Part shown: positions 31,369-35,532 of the stretch, piece after piece
Position numbering within the stretch: the first letter of the stretch is position 1
Layout: the number at the start of each line of letters is the position of its first letter
Assembly (NCBI GenBank): GCA_010206225.2
Contig: VIQU02000036.1
Coordinates: forward strand, 4,613 to 40,144
Direction: 5' to 3'
Source of the DNA: Lachnospiraceae bacterium MD308
GTDB taxonomy: Bacteria > Bacillota > Clostridia > Lachnospirales > Lachnospiraceae
Length of the DNA stretch: 35,532 bases
The notes under the pieces: model-generated
What the model saw: only the letters and a program-made list of their open reading frames with translations
Databases searched by the model: none
Told to the model about the DNA's origin: nothing
Program-made: the position numbers and the translations under genes

Positions 31369-32501
31369 TAGATGAAATATTACTGGACAAAGTTATTCCG
31401 GTTCCTGATGAGGAAGAGGAAATGGAAAAGCTTCAGGAAGAACTAGAAGAAGAAGGCTTTGCAGTTTCAAATTTTTCCAAAGGCGGTGTGTTTTATCATC
31501 TGGCACGGCTGCTGATTTTGTTGTACATAGAGTTGAAAGAATTTGCAAGGGAATTATTAAACTCCTGTTTTATACAGCATGCGTCCGGTGACTGGCTTGA
31601 TATCAAAGCAGCAGATTTTTCTAAGCATAGGAAAGAGGCAACACCCGTAAGAGGATATATTACAGTGTATAGATCAGAATATTCTAATGCGCTGCAGATT
31701 ACAAAAGGACATTGCTTTAAAACAAAGTCAGATACGGCGGGGATAGAATTAAAATATTATGTATTAGAAAATACAGTGATTGCAGCAGGAGAGAGTATAG
31801 GAAGAGTGCTGGTAGAAGCGGAAGAAGCAGGGAGTTATTACAATATATCAGCCGGAAGAATAACGGAATCACTGATTCATTTAGAGGGCATTGATTATGT
31901 AGTGAATGAGGAAGGATGGATTTATGAAGAGGGATCTGATGAGGAAGACGATGAGGCGTTCCGTGATCGGATTTTGGCGAGTTGGTCAGAGTTGTCAGCA
32001 GTGACGATAGAGGAAAAAATAAAAAATGCAGTGATGTCCGTGAATGGAGCATTGAACGTGATGATTGACACGCAGCATCCACGAGGACAGGGGACAGTTG
32101 ATATCATCATTACGGGTACCGCAGGGGAAGCATCGGAAAAATTAATTAAAGCTGCGGAAGAAGCAGTGTTCCCGCTGAGAGGGCAGTATGAAGATTATCT
32201 TGTGAAATCTGCAGAAATTGTGAAACAGGATTTTGATTTGGTAATATATTTATCTGAAGATGCAGTGACGGATGGAGTGCAGCAGCAGGCTATAAGTATA
32301 ATTGAGGATTTGATGAGACTGACAGGCAATGAATTGAATGTTTTGTATCATGACAGCATTATCTATGCGTTGAGCAAGAATATAAAGGATTATCGGAAAA
32401 CGGATATCAGACTGCCAGCGGAGGATGTTGTTCTGGAGAAGGAAAAGGTACTCGCTGCGGGAGAAATTAGAGTTGAGATAAGAAAGATTGGTCAGGAGTG
32501 A
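31365..32501 (+). CDS. Baseplate J-like protein (Mu gp47)
   Basis: A 378-residue wedge protein. Features: the N-terminal ARLLILLYIELKEFAREL and SGDWLDIKAADFSKHRKEAT, then GYITVYRSEYSNALQITKGH, and later DEEDDEAFRDRILASWSELS, HPRGQGTVDIIITG. These are typical of Baseplate_J. The encoded protein shapes the baseplate ring and undergoes the change that starts contraction. GGAGG lies 10 bases before the ATG. Confidence 0.9.
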   Translation: MIDEILLDKVIPVPDEEEEMEKLQEELEEEGFAVSNFSKGGVFYHLARLLILLYIELKEFARELLNSCFIQHASGDWLDIKAADFSKHRKEATPVRGYITVYRSEYSNALQITKGHCFKTKSDTAGIELKYYVLENTVIAAGESIGRVLVEAEEAGSYYNISAGRITESLIHLEGIDYVVNEEGWIYEEGSDEEDDEAFRDRILASWSELSAVTIEEKIKNAVMSVNGALNVMIDTQHPRGQGTVDIIITGTAGEASEKLIKAAEEAVFPLRGQYEDYLVKSAEIVKQDFDLVIYLSEDAVTDGVQQQAISIIEDLMRLTGNELNVLYHDSIIYALSKNIKDYRKTDIRLPAEDVVLEKEKVLAAGEIRVEIRKIGQE

Positions 32502-32505
32502 TGGT

Positions 32506-33186
32506 ATGGAAAGCTTTGTGGAATACATGTGGTATCTCCTTACGACTCCTTTCAAGCTGGTAAAAAAGTCCGTAAATCAATGGTACATATTCTGTAAGGT
32601 ATTCGGAAAGCGGTTCGATGAAGTGCATGAAGATATCATGAGAGCAAGAGATGAAGGTATGGTGGCAGCCTGCTGTGATGACATGCTCAGGGTGCATGGG
32701 GCGGATCGGGGACTTGCCAGATATGATGATGAGGACATTGAAGATTTTCGTATCAGGATAGCTATGTATGAGGAAGTATGTGCGCTTGGTGGTTTGAATG
32801 CTGGAATTATATTAGCAGTATCATCGTTGGGGTATGAAAATGTATCTATAAAAAGTGTTCCTGAATATACAGGTGATACTTCACGATGGGCAGAATTTAT
32901 AGTTTTTATTCGAATGGAGGCTGATAAAGCCCATCCGTCAACTCTTCCCACTATCAAGAAAACCGTGCGTAAATGGAAAGCAGTAGGAGCAAAGGATAAT
33001 TACCTTTTTGATTATCATATTGTTATCAATGAAATAGAGAAAACAGAGCATGTCGTACAGTATTATGAAGATATGGATTATTATGATTATGATTCGTTAG
33101 ACGGAACGTATCTGATGGATGGACAGCACTTCCTTGACTCAAATATGATAGAATTTGAATGTTGTTGGAACAGGGAGGAAATATAA
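32506..33186 (+). CDS. Tail protein, gpI/gp48-like baseplate component
   Basis: A 226-residue protein after gpJ. It has the helical MWYLLTTPFKLVKKSVNQWY start and a DDEDIEDFRIRIAMYEEVCA segment, and ends in acidic tyrosine-rich YYEDMDYYDYDSLDGTYLMD. Its position matches gpI/gp48. The start at 32506 (AGGAG 7 bases upstream) is chosen over a TTG inside gpJ. Confidence 0.7.
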   Translation: MESFVEYMWYLLTTPFKLVKKSVNQWYIFCKVFGKRFDEVHEDIMRARDEGMVAACCDDMLRVHGADRGLARYDDEDIEDFRIRIAMYEEVCALGGLNAGIILAVSSLGYENVSIKSVPEYTGDTSRWAEFIVFIRMEADKAHPSTLPTIKKTVRKWKAVGAKDNYLFDYHIVINEIEKTEHVVQYYEDMDYYDYDSLDGTYLMDGQHFLDSNMIEFECCWNREEI

Positions 33187-33563
33187 TGGCAAAGAGTGTA
33201 ATAACAAATATTGCAAGACAAAAAATGGCAAAGGCACGGTATGACGGAACGCCAATTGAAAAAGTGAAGTATATAGCGCTTGGGGACGGAGGCGTTAATG
33301 AAGCAGGGGAAGTTATTTATCCGCTCCCTGAAAATGTTAAGCTGAAGAATGAATTGATACGGAAAGAGTACAATTCATGTACGAAGATCTCAGAAACATC
33401 ATATGAATATATAATCGAATTAGGACCTATGGAACTGGCAGGGAAATTTATATCAGAAGCCGCATTGATCGATGAGGCTGAAGATGTTATTGCTTTTTCT
33501 AATTTCCTGGCCAAGGGAAAAGATGAGACAGAAGTAATATTTTCAATTCGGGATAATTATTAA
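33186..33563 (+). CDS. Tail fibre base protein (phage tail-collar, DUF3751-like)
   Basis: A 125-residue protein. The pattern VITNIARQKMAKARYDGTPI, KYIALGDGGVNEAGEV and MELAGKFISEAALIDEAEDV is the N-terminal domain of tail-collar fibres (DUF3751), which attach fibres to the baseplate. Here the domain is a separate gene and the shaft and tip are encoded in the next gene. GGGAGGA precedes the ATG, and the start overlaps the stop of gpI (TAATG). Confidence 0.78.
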   Translation: MAKSVITNIARQKMAKARYDGTPIEKVKYIALGDGGVNEAGEVIYPLPENVKLKNELIRKEYNSCTKISETSYEYIIELGPMELAGKFISEAALIDEAEDVIAFSNFLAKGKDETEVIFSIRDNY

Positions 33564-33574
33564 GGAGGGCAGAG

Positions 33575-34891
33575 ATGGGCTTATTTGACAAAACGCCTAA
33601 ATATGATATTGATTTAGACAAGTTTGAAGTCAGCGAACCGAACCATGCCGAAGTATTTAATAAAAGGGTAGAAAAGCTGGTACAGTCATTGGAGTGGATG
33701 AAGGAGAATGTATTTACTAAGGACAGGGTTCTTAAGTCAACAGATATTCAAGAAGACGGGTATGCAATGGATGGAAGAATCCTGACAGAGCATTTGAAGA
33801 ATATAGTCGCTTCATTTGAAAAGAAGTTATCTGAAGGGCTTAGGAAAAAGGTAGACAGCATTGAGGGTAAAGGATTATCTGCAAATGATTTTACAGATTT
33901 ATTAAAGGATAAGCTTGATGGTATAGCAGAAAATGCTAATAAATATATACATCCAAAACATAAAAAATATGATACAGGCTTATATAAAGTGACGGTAGAT
34001 GAAGAGGGACATGTTATATCTGCAGAACCAATATCGAAAGAGGATATAACAGAACTTGGAATTCCGGGGCAGGATACCGATACTACTTATGGCTTGGTAT
34101 CTACCGAGGCGGCGGGTTTGGCACCCAGACGAACGGGGACAACAACGAAATATTTATGTGATGATGGCACATGGAGAACCCCTCCGGATACCGATACTAC
34201 TTATGATCTGGTATCTACTGAAGCAGCAGGCCTGGCTCCGAAGCGCACAGGAACCGAAACGAAATATTTGTGTGATGATGGTACATGGAAAACCCCTCCA
34301 GATACCGATACAACCTATGGAGTGGTAAGTAAAAACGCTCCTGGCTTGGTTCCAAAGTGTACAGGAACCGAAACGAAATATTTATGTGATGATGGTACGT
34401 GGAAAGTACCTCCAGACACTGACACGACTTATGAGACTGGAAATACAAAAACGGCAGGTATAGGAAAACTATATACAGAAACAGGAGATAGCACTGATGG
34501 GAGTATGACACAGAAAGCTATATCAGAAGGGTTTGCCGAGTTAAATAGGAAGTTACCATCTGATTATTATACGGAATCAAAATCAGCGAATATCTCACCG
34601 AATAATTGGGTTACCATAAATTCTGCTGTTTTAAAAAACGGAATATATGATGTAAAAGCGAATGTATCCTATTCAGTCAGTGCAGATGTTAGTATCGTAT
34701 TGTCTATTGAAACAGATCCTTACACTAATACCGTGTCAGTCAGAGGAAGCATGGGCGGTGGCGGTGGGCTATACGTCAGTAACTTGATAGATGCAAGGAA
34801 TAGGAATATAACCGTAAATGTAAAAACACTTCATGTCAATTCCTCTGTTTCCGAAGCAACCAGTATATTTTCATACATTCGATTATGCTGA
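33575..34891 (+). CDS. Tail fibre (receptor-binding), variable C-terminus
   Basis: A 438-residue fibre. Residues 1-165 include a collar/coil region. Residues about 167-280 are three 38-residue repeats (TDTTYGLVSTEAAGLAPRRT, KYLCDDGTW), followed by a degenerate fourth. Residues 323-327 (LNRKL region) fall on the inverted repeat, and residues 328-438 form the tip (SPNNWVTINSAVLKNGIYDV, GSMGGGGGLYVS, ending SYIRLC). The tip probably binds the host surface. The tip in use can be exchanged with the cassette on the other strand. AAGGAGGGC precedes the ATG. Confidence 0.85.
   Translation: MGLFDKTPKYDIDLDKFEVSEPNHAEVFNKRVEKLVQSLEWMKENVFTKDRVLKSTDIQEDGYAMDGRILTEHLKNIVASFEKKLSEGLRKKVDSIEGKGLSANDFTDLLKDKLDGIAENANKYIHPKHKKYDTGLYKVTVDEEGHVISAEPISKEDITELGIPGQDTDTTYGLVSTEAAGLAPRRTGTTTKYLCDDGTWRTPPDTDTTYDLVSTEAAGLAPKRTGTETKYLCDDGTWKTPPDTDTTYGVVSKNAPGLVPKCTGTETKYLCDDGTWKVPPDTDTTYETGNTKTAGIGKLYTETGDSTDGSMTQKAISEGFAELNRKLPSDYYTESKSANISPNNWVTINSAVLKNGIYDVKANVSYSVSADVSIVLSIETDPYTNTVSVRGSMGGGGGLYVSNLIDARNRNITVNVKTLHVNSSVSEATSIFSYIRLC
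34073..34414 (+). repeat. Three tandem 114-bp repeats in the fibre gene
   Basis: Units begin at 34073, 34187 and 34301 with a start of a fourth at 34415, each exactly 114 bp (38 codons). They are very similar in DNA, so slipped pairing could add or remove units and change fibre length in frame. Confidence 0.85.
34541..34555 (+). repeat. Left arm of fibre-tip inverted repeat
   Basis: TTAAATAGGAAGTTA, matching the right arm (35234-35248, minus strand) at 14 of 15 bases. It lies in the fibre reading frame at codons for LNRKL and is the candidate crossover site. Confidence 0.75.
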
Positions 34892-35243
34892 TAATTACTT
34901 CATAGCATAATATTCTATATATCCAATAAGATACCCAGAAGATGAGGCATAACCTATGATGTTTCCTGAACTGTCAATAGTCACACTTGCAATACCGGTT
35001 TCTGTACCATCACTAATAATAAATGACAAGGTTTGTATAGGTCTGTATCCAGCAGGCAATGTGGCTATTGTATTTCTGCCAATATTTAGTTGCTTGATCG
35101 ATAAATTTAATATCACTTTTGCACCAATTTTTTGATAAGAGGATCCTTGATGTGTGCTTCCATTTTCAGGACTGATCATAGTAACGTCATATTGTTCAGT
35201 TATATTTGCATTATTGTATGTATCAATATCCTCTAACTTCCTA
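34546..35243. other. Predicted invertible tail-fibre segment
   Basis: The two 10-bp perfect arms (TAGGAAGTTA) frame two convergent coding regions whose stops are 3 bases apart (34891 and 34895). Inversion would join the same AGG-AAG-TTA codons in frame to the other tip: 327 common residues plus 111 now, or plus 112 after inversion. Near-equal size, shared phase and an adjacent tyrosine recombinase make a phase-variation switch the best explanation. Confidence 0.8.
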
Positions 35244-35248
35244 ATTAA
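34895..35248 (-). CDS. Silent alternative tail-fibre tip cassette
   Basis: The minus strand is open from just after a TGA (35251-35249) at the inverted repeat to a stop at 34895, 117 codons, but there is no ribosome site or start at its head; the internal ATG at 35179 has none either. Past the arm it reads EDIDTYNNANITEQYDVTMI, then GAKVILNLSIKQLNIGRNTI, TLPAGYRPIQTLSF, ending IGYIEYYAMK, a receptor-binding tip of the type found in Firmicutes phage fibres. It is silent now and would be expressed after inversion onto the fibre gene. Confidence 0.78.
   Translation of the reverse strand, partial: LIRKLEDIDTYNNANITEQYDVTMISPENGSTHQGSSYQKIGAKVILNLSIKQLNIGRNTIATLPAGYRPIQTLSFIISDGTETGIASVTIDSSGNIIGYASSSGYLIGYIEYYAMK
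35234..35248 (-). repeat. Right arm of fibre-tip inverted repeat
   Basis: Reads TTAATTAGGAAGTTA on the minus strand; 14 of 15 bases match the left arm at 34541-34555. It lies 61 bases before the recombinase start. Confidence 0.75.
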
Positions 35249-35309
35249 TCAAGTGCCTGTTATTGGATTTTGCTTTTTGTTAAAATAAAGCAAAAAGGAG
35301 TTGGAAAAG

Positions 35310-35532
35310 GTGAAAGAACAGCTGGTTAACAGAGTCTTGTACTGTATGCAGGACTTGTTGAAAGATGATGAGTTGGCAGAACTCAGGAATGTGTTGCAGA
35401 ATGTTTTGTGTACATACCATGTAGAGCCGCAGCATCAGGAATTAATGATAGTAGATGATTCGTGGCAGGATGATTTAGAGGATTATTTAATGGCCAAGGC
35501 ATTGGAAGGAAAATCTCCAGCCACTGTTAAAC
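35310..35532 (+). CDS. Tyrosine recombinase, N-terminal part (cut by window edge); likely fibre invertase
   Basis: The first 74 residues run from a GTG with AAGGAG about 9 bases upstream. The N-terminal extension (ending near EPQHQELMIVDD) is followed by WQDDLEDYLMAKALEGKSPA and TVK, the start of the SAM-like core-binding domain of XerC/D-type integrases. It lacks the YARVST start of serine invertases such as Gin. The catalytic R-H-R-Y part lies beyond the window, so activity cannot be confirmed. The gene is adjacent to the inverted repeats and runs away from them; an extended -10 (TGTTAAAAT, 35278-35286) may be its promoter, and a hairpin CTTTTTG/CAAAAAG (35273-35297) overlaps its ribosome site. 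Confidence 0.8.
   Translation, partial: MKEQLVNRVLYCMQDLLKDDELAELRNVLQNVLCTYHVEPQHQELMIVDDSWQDDLEDYLMAKALEGKSPATVK

Larger units (their letters stand above)
4150..35532 (+). mobile_element. Mu-like transposable prophage (right end beyond window)
   Basis: The gene order matches the Mu plan: divergent repressor, Ner-like HTH, MuA DDE transposase, MuB ATPase, GemA, Mor, lysis, gp27/gp28 terminase, gp29 portal, F, I/Z, T, gp36, G, gp37, sheath, tube, gp41/42 frameshift pair, tape measure, P, V, W, J, I, fibre, DNA inversion cassette. All structural genes seen are intact, so it could be functional. The left limit is approximate; the right end was not reached, so the element exceeds 31 kb. Confidence 0.93.

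Noticed and set aside
34056-34328. 90-residue plus-strand frame within the fibre repeats
   Set aside because: Shadow frame kept open by the 114-bp repeat periodicity; no ribosome site.
35310-35532. Serine invertase (Gin/Hin type) next to the fibre
   Set aside because: The visible N-terminus has no YARVST-type resolvase start; instead it has the SAM-like GKSPATVK motif of tyrosine recombinases.
33575-35532. Diversity-generating retroelement acting on the fibre
   Set aside because: No reverse transcriptase or template repeat is seen in the window; the inverted tip and recombinase explain the layout better.
1-35532. CRISPR arrays, tRNA or rRNA genes
   Set aside because: No regularly spaced direct repeats with unique spacers, and no tRNA-like cloverleaf or rRNA sequence was seen on reading.

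Overview
The window holds the right part of a Firmicutes chromosome segment and most of a Mu-like (transposable, myovirus-type) prophage. Protein style, strong GGAGG ribosome binding sites, occasional TTG/GTG starts and the host genes point to a gut-type Clostridia, probably Lachnospiraceae. That assignment is an inference from protein and codon style, not from a marker gene.

Layout. (1) 1-271: start of an IS transposase on the minus strand, cut by the window edge, with a bidirectional terminator beside it. (2) 455-3886: a host operon of an Amidohydro_3/YtcJ-like metal hydrolase, a YhdT-like small membrane protein and a PanF-like sodium:solute symporter, translationally coupled. (3) About 3887-4430: junction region. 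The prophage left end should lie here, and GCGTTAT-type repeats and the repressor terminator are found here. (4) 4431-12566: lysogeny, transposition and early genes: XRE repressor (minus strand) facing a sigma70-like early promoter, small early genes, Ner/Cro-like HTH, MuA-type DDE transposase, MuB-type ATPase, GemA, several unknowns, an AbrB/zinc-ribbon protein, an SH3-like protein and a Mor-family activator. (5) 12583-14853: lysis module with a three-domain endolysin, holin-like protein and membrane coiled-coil protein. (6) 14869-23231: terminase, portal, F-like protein, protease/scaffold, major head protein and head completion. (7) 23234-33563: tail terminator-like protein, sheath, tube, frameshifted chaperone pair, tape measure, hub, spike, wedge, gpJ, gpI and fibre-base proteins. 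(8) 33575-35532: tail fibre with three 114-bp repeats, an inverted silent fibre tip, and the start of a tyrosine recombinase that runs off the window.

The repressor would hold the early promoter off. When it is released, MuA and MuB replicate the phage by transposition, Mor switches on the later genes, particles are packaged headful by gp27/gp28-type terminase, and the endolysin and holin release them.

The most notable system is at the right end. A 14/15-bp inverted repeat (34541-34555 and 35234-35248) brackets two opposed fibre C-termini of nearly equal size (111 and 112 residues). Both join the same codons at the repeat, and a tyrosine recombinase gene begins 61 bp further on. This is laid out like the Mu G-segment/Gin host-range switch, but with a recombinase of a different class. 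A second unexplained signal is a GCGTTAT repeat element found both at the left end and, as three copies at exact 10-bp spacing, near the middle of the prophage, at the gene position that holds the strong gyrase site in Mu. Base composition also shifts (AT-rich early region, GC-richer 6.5-23 kb, AT-rich again toward the fibre), which suggests mosaic assembly.
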